Shown here: in pieces, positions 19,965 through 29,889 of the stretch
Layout of the letters: the number at the start of each line of letters is the position of its first letter
Position numbering within the stretch: position 1 is the stretch's first letter
Origin: Microthyrium microscopicum
Taxonomy: Eukaryota; Ascomycota; Dothideomycetes; Microthyriales; Microthyriaceae
DNA length: 64,000 nt
Assembly: GCA_010405405.1 (NCBI GenBank)
Contig: MU004231.1
Span: forward strand, 240,321-304,320
Reading direction: 5' to 3'
The notes under the pieces: generated by a model
Told to the model about the DNA's origin: nothing
The model's database searches: none
The model's input: the letters and a program-made list of their open reading frames with translations, nothing else
Program-made: the position numbers and the translations under genes

Positions 19965-20633
19965 ATGGACAACAACCCGTGGTCAACCTTGACAAGCAGA
20001 CTTCCTATCAAACGACCTTCAATCCTACTTTATCTACTGCCGCTCCATAGTGGAACTCTCCAACAGTCTCGATTGTTCTCATTGTCAGCGCGGCAACAAA
20101 AATCAGAAGAAACAAAGAATCCAGCGGAACCCCAAGCGCTTCCTCATTTAACTCCGAATGGTGAAGCGCACATGGTCCGCGTAAGCGATAAACCCATCAC
20201 CCTCCGTCGAGCAATTGCTATAGGCCATGTATCATTCAGCGATTCAAACACCATCAAACTCATTGAAAAGGCTCTCATAAAGAAAGGAGATGTGCTAGGA
20301 ACAGCTCGTCTGGCCGGTATAATGGCAGCAAAGAATTGTCCTTCTCTGATACCTCTTTGTCACCCCATTGTTCTCAGTGGCGTGCAAGTCGATGTCAAAT
20401 TACTTGAACCTACAAACAAATTGTTGCAAGGTGGCGTATCAGTGAAATCTGAGGTCGAGTGCGTGGGTCAAACGGGTGTCGAGATGGAGGCTTTCACTTC
20501 AGTGACTGGCGCTCTGCTTACGGTGATTGATATGGTTAAGAGCGTGGATCGAGGAGCCAGGATTGAAACTGTCCGTCTGGTCTTGAAAGAAGGTGGCCGT
20601 AGTGGTTTATGGAAGGATTCGAACAAAGCATAG
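19965..20633 (+). CDS. MOCS1B: MoaC-type cyclic pyranopterin monophosphate synthase (MOCS1B/CnxABC MoaC part)
   Basis: 222 residues if started at the ATG at 19965; the frame is open upstream to the acceptor at 19914, so it may instead be the second half of a MoaA-MoaC fusion. Core motifs: MVRVSDKPITLRRA, KKGDVLGTARLAGIMAAK (catalytic lysine region), LIPLCHPI, GQTGVEMEAFTSVTGALLT, DMVKSVDRG and LKEGGRSG. The 60-residue N-terminal part is basic and hydrophobic (RLPIKRPSILLYLL and RLFSLSARQQ), resembling a mitochondrial presequence with cleavage site; in the fused form it would be an internal targeting or cleavage segment. Converts the MoaA product to cPMP. Confidence 0.9.
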   Translation: MDNNPWSTLTSRLPIKRPSILLYLLPLHSGTLQQSRLFSLSARQQKSEETKNPAEPQALPHLTPNGEAHMVRVSDKPITLRRAIAIGHVSFSDSNTIKLIEKALIKKGDVLGTARLAGIMAAKNCPSLIPLCHPIVLSGVQVDVKLLEPTNKLLQGGVSVKSEVECVGQTGVEMEAFTSVTGALLTVIDMVKSVDRGARIETVRLVLKEGGRSGLWKDSNKA

Positions 20634-21176
20634 AAGATGCTTGATGACATTCTCCCTTTGCCGCTTCCCAAGACTGGAATCTCACGATACACCCCAGGTG
20701 CCTTGGAACTACCTACTGCATGCGTTGCCACGAGTCTTTGGTATAGAAGGAGTACCACAAGTCGCAACTGCGATATGAATAACATTGTACCTGGAGTATG
20801 AGGAAGTGACAACCACCTGAATACACGCTACCCAGGTGCTCCTGCCTCAAAGATTTTTTCGAGCCACCTCAAAACAACAATAGTCACTGAGCTTTCACCA
20901 TTGAACCTACCAAGACCCATTGAAGCAGTCACTATTCTCAATCTTCACTGGCATCATTCACTTGTTGGCCCCTCGCCTGTTTCTCAATCCTTAAATTCAA
21001 ATCCATTCCTTCGTTTCTTTCTTCCTCTCCTCTTTCTTCCAAGACTCACCACCCACACTGCCTTTCGATACCCTCTACAATATCCAAAGCCAGTAACTGA
21101 GCACCCCGTTTTCATCAATAACATCATCAACAACATTCCCTCTTATACTACCATCCATCCCTCTACCATCATCAAA
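20634..21176. other. Intergenic region and 5' UTR of the coiled-coil protein gene
   Basis: 543 bp. The last 200 bp are CT-rich (TTTCTTCCTCTCCTCTTTC near 21017-21040) and CAA-rich close to the start codon, typical of fungal promoters and UTRs. The open frame upstream of 21177 is stop-free but contains no ATG. Confidence 0.5.
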
Positions 21177-23702
21177 ATGGTTACCATCACCGAAGAACTC
21201 GTCTCTGACTACGTCGCCTACCAATCCTTCTTGGAAGGCATTGGCTGGCTTATCCTACTCTCCTACCTCATCATGAATTGGATCGATGCTGTCGCTCTTG
21301 CGCGCGAAAAGAATCCACCACCTCCCACATCCGAGGAGACCGCCTTCCAAGTTGAGGAGCTTGAACGCAAGCTGAAGCAAGAGACAGCTGAAAAGCAAAA
21401 GGCTCTCAACGACAAAGTCAAGGCGCAGAAAGAAGCCAAAGAGTTGGAAAAGTGGAATTTGCAACTGCGAAAAGGACTCACAGCCAAAGAACACGAACTG
21501 ATTCGTTCTACTGCCTATCTCCGAACGTCTCAAAATGAGAATGAGCAGCTAGCTGCCAAACAAATCACCTCCCCCTCCCCTGACTTCGAAGCGAAACTCA
21601 AGAAAAATTATGAGCTTCTCTTGCGCAAAGACCGTGAAAACGCTGAACTTCATGGCGAACTTCAAGATACCCAGTCACAGATCAAGGAGTTGAACATACG
21701 CCTCAATACAGCAAATCAGCGCATTGAGGATCTCGATAACAAGCCATCGCCTGCGAAAATGTTGCAGATTGAGGCTAAACCCACCGAAAAGGATGAGATA
21801 ATTTCTCAAAAAGATCGTGAGATTGGAATACTATGCATGGAGCTACAAACCGTCAAGTCACAATTCAAGATCCTTGAAAAGCGCTTCACTTCAGCAAAAC
21901 AAGATGATCGCAAGGCCAAACAAGGCAAACATTCTCTCTACACTCGGCGAGCCCGCATTGCTCAAAAGAGCAGCACCTCTCCAGAACCTGTCATCGCTGC
22001 CAAGGTTCCCGAAGCTTTCACTAGCAAGCCAACTTTTTCCGCATTCAATGCCGAAACGGAGGCTGCTCTGGTGGCGGCAAAGAAGGAACTTGCGACCGTC
22101 AAAGAGGGAGATGCCAAAACCAAAGTGGAACTCGCGAACGCTCAAAAAGTTCTCAGCGACTGCCGGGAGGCTCTTGTCAAATCCCAAGAAGCTCATGGTC
22201 AGTCCGAGCAAGAGCTCGCCAATCACAAAGTGGTCGTTGACCAAAACAAGAAAGACCTTGAGCAAGGCAAGAAGGACCTCGCTGAAGCTCTGGAAGCCAA
22301 GGCTGGCAATTCAAGCCACTTGGAGATTGCTCTTGCGCAAAAGGACATTGATCTTGAACAGAAGGAGAAGGCTTTGGTTGAAAAACTCCGGGAAGTCGAG
22401 TACTTGAGCTCTGAGCTCAAGTCCAAGAACGAGGCATTTGCCTCCCTAGACAAGGCTCTGAACGAAAAGAATCAGGAGGTCGACTACTTGAGCTTCGAGC
22501 TCAACTCCAAGAAGGAGGTAGTCGCATCCCATGAACAGATGATTCAAGACTTGCAAAATCGGCAAGGGCCTGAAATTCCCCAAGGCATGCAGCTTCTGCC
22601 AGAGCATGTTGTTGAAAAAGCCAACAACGATTACAACAACATGAAGGCTCAATTCACCAACCTTGAACAGGCTTACGATGTCCAAAAGAACACCATCGCC
22701 TCGCTCCAAACACAATGCCGAGATGCCTTTTCTGCGGGTGAAAATAGCGAGAACAATAACACTTCTCGCTACTACAAGTTGAACCAGGATCTAAATGACC
22801 AACTTCATAAATCCAACATCTCCGCGCAGAATTTGGACATTGATAACCAAAACCTGCGACGGGAGATTGAGGATTTGACCACCCAGTTGGAGGAGCGTCG
22901 TCGCCCAATCGAGAAGAAGCCTGTGGGCGATCTATCCATATGGACCAACCTTGGCAGCTCAGTGAGCAGCAGCCCAGTGACCCCTACGTCTACATATGAC
23001 CAAAATGCCTTGAATGCTGCCGAATCTGAAATCAAAGAGCTCAAGAAGCAGCGCAAGGCGGCGAAACAGGAGATCAAGGTACTCAAAAAGCAAGTCGAGC
23101 ATTACAGTCTGGAAGTCGCAATGATGACACAAATAGACGAGGACATTGAGAAGAACGGTGGCTCGCATGAGTTGAATTTGGCAAAGGCGCACGAGGCGAT
23201 GTACAAGACCCGCGACGAAGCAACTCAGAAGGAGATTGAAGAGGTCAAGGAGGACTTGAAAGGTGTCCATTTGCAACTCGAAATGAAGGAGCAGCACATC
23301 AAGGAGCTCTACCGCGAGAAGAAGGCAATGGAGGAGCAAGTCGACAATATGACTTTCGAAAAACAAATGTTGGAAGGTCTTCAGGCTACTCCTGAGGCAA
23401 ATGAGTTGCAGCAAGCTCGTCTTGAGAAGGAGATGTACAAGACCCGCGATGACGCCACACAGAAGGAGATTGAGAAGATCAAGGGGTATTTGAAGACGCT
23501 CGGTGAGAAAGTTACTGAGAAGGAAGACAAGATCAATGAGTTGATCTTTGCTATGGCGGACTTTGAACAGCACAAGATGGTGTGTCAGCAATATCAGCAG
23601 GATCAGTGGTACACAGGTATGCAACTTCGCTTTGAGGAAGCTAAACAAGCCATGGTAGACAATCTTGCTGACGATGACACAGGAAATAAGCCGAGATATT
23701 AA
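21177..23702 (+). CDS. Membrane-anchored long coiled-coil protein
   Basis: Intronless, 841 residues from the ATG at 21177 (context ATCAAAATGG). One N-terminal membrane segment (about 19-35, EGIGWLILLSYLIMNW) precedes about 780 residues of Lys/Glu-rich coiled coil, broken by a Pro-containing patch and a Ser/Thr linker (SSPVTPTS). Internal duplications are visible: two 28-residue units, typified by EVEYLSSEL and EVDYLSFEL, and two copies of MYKTRD(E/D)ATQKEIE 78 residues apart (23199 and 23433). The layout suggests a tether or scaffold anchored at a membrane. No family recognised; similarity to myosin-tail or golgin-type proteins would be expected from composition alone and is not evidence of function. 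Confidence 0.85.
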   Translation: MVTITEELVSDYVAYQSFLEGIGWLILLSYLIMNWIDAVALAREKNPPPPTSEETAFQVEELERKLKQETAEKQKALNDKVKAQKEAKELEKWNLQLRKGLTAKEHELIRSTAYLRTSQNENEQLAAKQITSPSPDFEAKLKKNYELLLRKDRENAELHGELQDTQSQIKELNIRLNTANQRIEDLDNKPSPAKMLQIEAKPTEKDEIISQKDREIGILCMELQTVKSQFKILEKRFTSAKQDDRKAKQGKHSLYTRRARIAQKSSTSPEPVIAAKVPEAFTSKPTFSAFNAETEAALVAAKKELATVKEGDAKTKVELANAQKVLSDCREALVKSQEAHGQSEQELANHKVVVDQNKKDLEQGKKDLAEALEAKAGNSSHLEIALAQKDIDLEQKEKALVEKLREVEYLSSELKSKNEAFASLDKALNEKNQEVDYLSFELNSKKEVVASHEQMIQDLQNRQGPEIPQGMQLLPEHVVEKANNDYNNMKAQFTNLEQAYDVQKNTIASLQTQCRDAFSAGENSENNNTSRYYKLNQDLNDQLHKSNISAQNLDIDNQNLRREIEDLTTQLEERRRPIEKKPVGDLSIWTNLGSSVSSSPVTPTSTYDQNALNAAESEIKELKKQRKAAKQEIKVLKKQVEHYSLEVAMMTQIDEDIEKNGGSHELNLAKAHEAMYKTRDEATQKEIEEVKEDLKGVHLQLEMKEQHIKELYREKKAMEEQVDNMTFEKQMLEGLQATPEANELQQARLEKEMYKTRDDATQKEIEKIKGYLKTLGEKVTEKEDKINELIFAMADFEQHKMVCQQYQQDQWYTGMQLRFEEAKQAMVDNLADDDTGNKPRY

Positions 23703-24354
23703 GCATCGCCCATTGTGGGAAGTCGACGGAGACGGTCTTCACTAGGCGTTTGTGGTCCTGCCTTGTACTTCTTCGTGAGCTCACTCTTCGGGTTTGACGC
23801 TCCTGCGGTACTTGGCGGTCGACGACATGCTCAGTGGGGACTAGTCTTGGTTGACGCAACTGCTCGGGTGGTTTGAATCATTGGGGCAAGAAGAGTGGTT
23901 TTAGCGAGCATTAGATTCCTCTTATAGCAGCAACATCAATGAATTCCTATATTGATGATTGAAGTTGATGGTTTGACCAGTAATATCTCGTATAACTCCA
24001 TCCCGTGAATCCGCTGTAGTATTGTATCATAGTATACGCTTATCAGTTGTCATCGACTTCAATATTATGGCGGTCGACGACTTCCTTCGAGATCTCGCGA
24101 TGGCGTTGGTGTTGAGTCTGAACCCTGCGCTAGTCCAAATCAGAGCTAGTGTTGCTTCGATGTTTACATTCTCCTTTTCACAAGACCGCTGCTAAACCTC
24201 TTACCATCTTTGCTCAACATAGTCCTACTGAGAAGGATTACACCATCAGGGAGACTTCATTGAATTCATACAAGACGCAACATTTCTCGAATTGACCACG
24301 CGCAGATATTCATAATGTATCCCACCTGGCGTATAACCAGGACTACTCGTTCAG
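23703..24354. other. Intergenic region
   Basis: 652 bp with no credible coding sequence. Confidence 0.45.
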
Positions 24355-24985
24355 TCACGGATAACCGCCGCTGGCCTTTTCTTTGATGCCGCTCTGCATG
24401 GAAGTAATAACTTGCGCTCCAGTAATGTACTTGCGGAAGTCATCGGCGTTGATGCTATACACTACGGAACAAACGTTGGCAATCGACGTGATGGCGCTGT
24501 CACTCACAGGGTTGGTGTTGGCTAGGACTTCCGCGTGATTGAAGCTACAGACGAGACCGAGCACGGCGAATGTCGCAGTACTGAGTGCCGTTGATAGAAT
24601 CGGACTGGCGGATTGGCTCGTCCCTGAAACAAAGCAGGGGAGGAGCTTGGAACTTGCTGATCTGTACTGTTGGTGGACCTGACGGGTAAAGATTGGCATT
24701 CAGAGGTAAATCCTGGACTTGACAGGACCGATGAACTTGAACTTGGTGAGAAGCTGGTCGACAGTGACGAGTTCGAAATTAGCAAAGCCCCTAGACTTTG
24801 TGTACTCCCCTGGAAAGAATTGACGGAGTTCCTAAACGCAGACGATTGTAGACAAAGAATCTATTCTGTTGGTCGAGCTCGTGTTTGACTGCGAGTTCGG
24901 ACTTGTTGATTTAGATGAAGAACTCGGTTCAATAGCTGGACTCGAACTCGTTACAGATGGAGCTGAAAGAGATTGGGAGTTGCCA
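24355..24985 (-). pseudogene. Probably decayed Ser/Thr-rich (mucin-like) protein gene
   Basis: Three adjacent minus-strand segments in different frames share a Ser/Thr-rich composition: SLSAPSVTSSSPAIEPSSSS near 24940, SNSSLSTSFSPSSSSSVLSS near 24750, and TSQSASPILSTALSTATFAV followed by a non-repetitive C-terminal end (CSVVYSINADDFRKYITG...) up to the stop at 24355. An in-frame TAG near 24840 and a frame change near 24640 interrupt it. Either it is a pseudogene of a cell-wall or secreted glycoprotein or a multi-exon gene whose introns I cannot place. A competing reading in another frame around 24700-24840 exists, so confidence is low. Confidence 0.33.
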
Positions 24986-26319
24986 TGCGTCGCGTCACAG
25001 GAAGAACATGGTTACATGTAGTATTAGAATGATTCACTGAACCATGATTTGTGTGATCGATTCCGAATTTGCACTACTAGATGTAGAGCTTATGCTCTAT
25101 GCGCCAATGCCAGACTCGCTCGGATTGCCCCTTGGAAGTTGAAGCAGGACTGATGCTCACCAGATGCTACGATCACATCTCCAAGCTCTTTGATACCATC
25201 TCCCATCAAATACAGCACTTCTTTTGATAATATCATCCTTCACTCATGCATTGCTTGAGATAAAATTGAGCCTAGAAAGCGCTCAGAGAGCGTGGTTGCA
25301 TCCTACATTTGAGAAATGTAACTCTCTTTCCCTGTGTCGTTGCCGGCCGCAGTGCTATGACTGTACCAAAGGCAGTAGTTATGCCAGCCAGCAGTAGCAC
25401 TGAAGAATCGAGTCCAGCCAAACTTAGCCAAAAGACATCCCCAAAGGACATAACAGGAACGTCAGACTTCCCAGCGCCAGTATTTTCTCAACCTAATCCA
25501 CAACCAAACCAACGACGTCGGCGTAACATACACACCTCTCAACAACATCTCCTAGTCAATAGTTGTCCAAATCCAAATAACCAGCATCTCCGACATCCGC
25601 GCCTTCCAAAAACGCTCTCTCCCGGCGCGGGCCATCAAGGCCAACCTATAACTTCTCTGACTGTGGACGCAACGGGCGCCGAAACTTTTTAGTTTGCGCA
25701 CGTTTCAGCTGGCGACACGGCCATTAGCTAGAGCTTTATCCAGGTTGACCGAGTGTGTAGAGTTGATCTTCAGATGGCCAGTTTTAAGGTCAGGGTGGAT
25801 AATGGTGGGACAGACGGATCTGAATGTTCTGCATTCGACGGACTTTGCTTCGTATATATGTGCGGGTAGTACGGCGTGTTATACATATCTTGGATGATTG
25901 AGTGTGTAAAGTCATAGAAGGCAACTATCTGTTGATTCAGCTCCTCACAAATGAATTAATTTTCGCTTTTCGTAATTCCTTGTCCAGTGATGAGGACCCC
26001 GTCGTGTCTTTGAATATTTCAAATGCTGATATCATATGAACGATCAATCTCCCATGTCATGCGATGGGAGCCACAAGCGACTTTAATTGCCAGTAAATCC
26101 GATGGTCAGAATGATATATTCCCCTACAACCCCTCGAAACGGCATTATACCACATCCTCCCGACATAATCATACAATCATGAGTCCATAACAATACATGT
26201 ACGCTTCCAATCCACTCCCAAGCCCAATTCAAAACGCCCATCAACATGCCAATTACTTACACATACACCACCACCATCTTACACCAAAATTATCTCCAAG
26301 CCATGGTAGGACCACTCTT
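24986..26319. other. Intergenic region with fragmentary open frames
   Basis: 1.3 kb. A plus-strand open frame at about 25309-25692 and a second plus-strand frame across 25495-25670 (with segments such as NQTNDVGVTYTPLNNIS and SDIRAFQKR, interrupted by stops) look like remnants of coding sequence, but no intact gene can be supported. Confidence 0.35.
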
Positions 26320-27635
26320 CTAAATTAGCCCACCAAGCACGACTTTACCCACACCGGATATCTCGCCCTTGACGCCCTCTCTACACCGCTCTTCAAACTC
26401 CTTGACAACCCCACTGACTATTATTTTGCGTACGCGCGAGTCCACTTTCGTGAATAGCTCGCCTACGCCCGTGCCCGTCCCACAAACCTCCGGACTATTC
26501 ACCAGCGCCGTGACGCGCGAGTAACAATCTATGAGGACATCACACAACGTCGCAAACGTTTCGAAAAAATCCGGATCAAAGGGCAGCGGCGGCGTGAGTA
26601 AATGCGTATAAGACGTATCCTGCGGCAGCAACAACTCCGCCTGTGCCGCTACCGCTCCTCCTCCGCCGTTTGGCATGCCATTCACATCTTCCTGTCCGGG
26701 TGGCGCAGATTCAGTTAATCGTCGCGTTTTTGCGGCGGATGTGCCGCGTTTAAACATGGACGGTATACGAGCGCGGCTTAGCGAGGAGGAGGAGCCGTCG
26801 GGCGGATGCATTGCTTGGTATTGCTCGAATTCGCCGAGGAGAGCATTTAGGGCGCGTAGATATTCGGTGGGTGTTTGGGAATTTAGGTCTAATATCATGG
26901 GGAGGGAGAAGCCGAGGAGCAGATAGTTTTGGGCGCGGCGGGCGAGGCGGGGAGGGGAGAAGTAGGGGAGTTTGAGGAGTTCGGGTTTTGTGTAGAGGAG
27001 GGTGTTGAACCAGTATACGCGGCCTTCGTGTCTACAGAGTAATGGTTAGAAGGTGGGCGGAGAACAACGTTATATGAAATGGAGACATACGATTTCCGTA
27101 GATAGTCGAGCGTAGATATTCGTTTGGTGGCTGTGTCTAGTATGTGTTGGTATACTGCTTGCGCGCTTTGTTGGCCACCTGTTGTGACTATTTGGGCGGG
27201 TGGTCCTAGTACACCATTGCCATAGGACATTGTCCTCTGGAGTCCTGATTGTGCCAGCTTCACGGAGGCCTTGCGGCTAGGCTCCGCCGGTGAGTTATGT
27301 GATTTTGAAGAAGGAAAAGTGCTTGATTGGCCAAGCCTGGAGGGTGTATGACCTGAACTAGATTGTCCTTTGCCAAATGAAGATCGTAAACTAAGCGAGC
27401 GCTTTATGGTCGCAGGGAAGTCGATCTGAGAGGTTCGCGAAAAGCTTCGACGATGGGATGAGCGGTGGGAGGAGGTGGTTGATGCAGAAGGCGGGGATGA
27501 GCCAGAATTAGATTGCGAATGAGAAGAATGGCTTCCAGGACGAGATGAGGATAACGAGCGATCGTGAGAGGCAGATGGACGGTGGAAGAAGGAGGTGGGG
27601 GAGAGGAGAGAGTTAAGACTGTTGGAAGTCGGCAT
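26320..27635 (-). CDS. Conserved fungal protein with Ser-rich N-terminus
   Basis: Exons 27091-27635 and 26320-27031, 418 residues; the 59-nt intron has a GTATGT donor, CTAAC branch and CTGTAG acceptor. The first 140 residues are Ser/Pro/His-rich and basic, likely disordered. The folded part begins near 145 (AQAVYQHILDTATKRISTLD) and continues across the intron with HEGRVYWFNTLLYTKPELLK and RLARRAQNYLLLGFSLPMIL. The C-terminal third is helical (DPDFFETFATLCDVLIDCYS). It looks conserved in Pezizomycotina, but I cannot assign a family or function. Divergent to the ketopantoate-reductase gene. Confidence 0.8.
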
Positions 27636-28449
27636 TGGCCCCGCGAGCCCTCTCTCACGCTACCTGGGCTTGGTGGTGGTATGTGTTATGTCCCCCTGCC
27701 GAGATGGCATACAAGCGGGCGGATGTGTGATTCAGGGGATACGGTATCGCTGAAACAATTGACAAGGCGATAATCGCGTAGGCGCGCGTGGAGTCGCAAT
27801 GCCAATCCTTGGTGGAGTAGATGGTGTTCAAAGTTAAGAGTGGTCGTAGGATTGTAGAGTTTAAAAGGTTAGGAGACGTTGAATCCACTTTTCTAGTTGG
27901 ATAAACGTTAAAAAGTGTGTCGCTGGATTTTGAGGATCTAACCAGACAAAGAAGAACAAGGGCCTTGAAGCTGTAAAGGGGATGGTGCCAGATGGAGAAA
28001 TGGTCGATGGTTGGTCAACTCGGCGCGGTGCAGATCGACTTTGGAGATGGGCCCCTGAGATGCGCCAAATCGCGAACTACGGAACTACTACACGTGCTCG
28101 CCGTTGCAGATCCAACTACTATCGTGGATCTCTCGTGGCTTGCGATCTCGTAACGATCTGGGGTATCGAGGTAATGTTGCAGGCTGGGTTGGAGTCGAGT
28201 TTTGCCGTAGTAATACAATGATGCTGATTGCGATCAGAGAGAATAGCCAGTTTTGACGGGAATCATGTCAGACGGACAACGGTGATAAGCGATTGCGCTA
28301 TATGTATGGGAATAATTATCCATTCTCGTCCTCAATCACCTCTAGTCCATTGCTAACCAGCCAATTCTCGTTTCCCATATTTCTCGAGTAACACCAAAAA
28401 GCCTAATCAAGCCAGTCATCAAACTCAACACCAAGCTTTACAACCAACC
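27636..28449. promoter_or_regulatory. Divergent intergenic region
   Basis: 814 bp between two divergent start codons, with no gene seen. The minus-strand side just above 27635 is CT-rich on its sense strand. Confidence 0.45.
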
Positions 28450-29651
28450 ATGACCACCAAAGTCCTCCTCTTTGGTACCGGTGGCGTCGGAGCAGTTTAT
28501 GCCTACTTCCTCGAAAAAGGTGGAGCCTCTGTAACTGCAGTCTGTCGCTCCAACTACGAAGCTGTCCTTCAAAATGGTAAGATTTCTCCGTACGTATACA
28601 ACACCATGGTTGGTGATGTCTGTCCGATATCGCGGAAGCACTAGGAGGCCCTTGATCCCATTTTGATGCAACTATAGCATTCCATAACTTCCAAGACGTG
28701 TTATAAAAGCCTACTTTTGGAACTAGCAGCCCCTAAATTCTCCTTGAAGCCCATATCAACTACAACATGATCAATATAATTCCATACTAACACCCTCCAG
28801 GCATATCCATCGACTCCGCCCTCTTCGGCCAAGTAACCGCTCATCCCAGCGTCGCGCGCACCGCCGCCGAAGCTCAAAAAGCCCATGGCCCATTCGACTA
28901 CATCGTCGTCTGCGCCAAAGCCTTTCCAGAAATTCATACTTTGATATCAGCCGCCGTCTCCCCCAAGACGGCCATAGTCCTCTGCCAAAATGGCATCAAC
29001 ATTGAAGCCCCCTACGCCGCCGCCTACCCATCAAACACCATCATATCCGGCGTCGTTTACTTGCCCGTGACACAAACGCGACCTGGCCATATACGAATGG
29101 GTCCTCTGCAAAAACTGCACATCGGCCCATTTCCAGCACCAGGCACACCAAGCGCACAAGAACAGACGCAAAAATTTGCAAAAATCTTTGAAGCCGGCGG
29201 CGGCGTAATCCACGTCCACCCCGACGTGCAAACCCAACGCTGGCTCAAACTAGCACTAAACTTCGCCCTAAATCCCATGTGTGCACTAACCCGCCTCGAC
29301 GACGCAAACATGTATCGCTCCTCCGCCACCATGCCCAAAGCCATACTAGACGTAATGACCGAACTCACCACAGTAGCGCGCGCAGCCGGCTACGAAGTTT
29401 CCCTCGAATTAATCCAAGAGCAGTTGAGCCGCACGAAAGAACGGCAAGAGACTGGTGGCAAAGAACCGAGTATGTTGACGGATGTGAGAGAGAATCGGGC
29501 ATTGGAGGTTGATGCGATATTGGGGAATGCGGTGACGATTGCGAGACAGTTGGGGCTGGAGACGCCGAGGATGGATTTGCTGTATGCGTTGGCGCAGGGG
29601 TTGAGTTATTCGATTGCGCCGGATGAGCGGTTTAGGCCGTTGGGGATGTAG
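28450..29651 (+). CDS. 2-dehydropantoate 2-reductase family protein (PanE/ApbA)
   Basis: Exons 28450-28576 and 28801-29651, 325 residues. Starts with a Rossmann motif, VLLFGTGGVGAVYAYFL, for NADPH. The middle has VLCQNGINIEAPYAAAYP, and the C-terminal substrate domain holds the family pattern WLKLALNFALNPMCALTRLD and EPSMLTDVRENRALEVDAIL. Likely reduces ketopantoate to pantoate for coenzyme A synthesis, although fungal genomes hold several paralogues of unknown substrate. The intron is 224 nt, long for this window, with a TACTAAC branch site directly before CACCCTCCAG. Convergent with the GPCR gene. Confidence 0.87.
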
Positions 29652-29889
29652 TGAACAGTGCGTAGGAGAGAGAAGGTAGACATTAGAATAGATTGTTAGA
29701 TACATTATTTGAGTATCTAGATACGTATATAGACTTTTGTCTATGGTATAGACGAAATTACCAGGGAGCATTGCTTCATATATCCATAAGCCCAAAGTCC
29801 ATCAAAAGAAACATTGAAATCCATGCCGTGTTGGTATCGTGCAGTGCCCAACTCCCAAAATATGTGGACAAAATCAAAAGAAACAATGT

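Noticed and set aside
21891-23648. Leu/Ser-rich minus-strand open frames up to 229 codons
   Set aside because: Antisense shadows of the Lys/Glu-rich coiled-coil gene, where GAG/AAG codons read as CTC/CTT on the other strand.
24670-24888. Plus-strand frame with acidic, protein-like sequence
   Set aside because: Antisense to the Ser-rich minus-strand segments; AGT/TCA-type serine codons produce this composition on the opposite strand.
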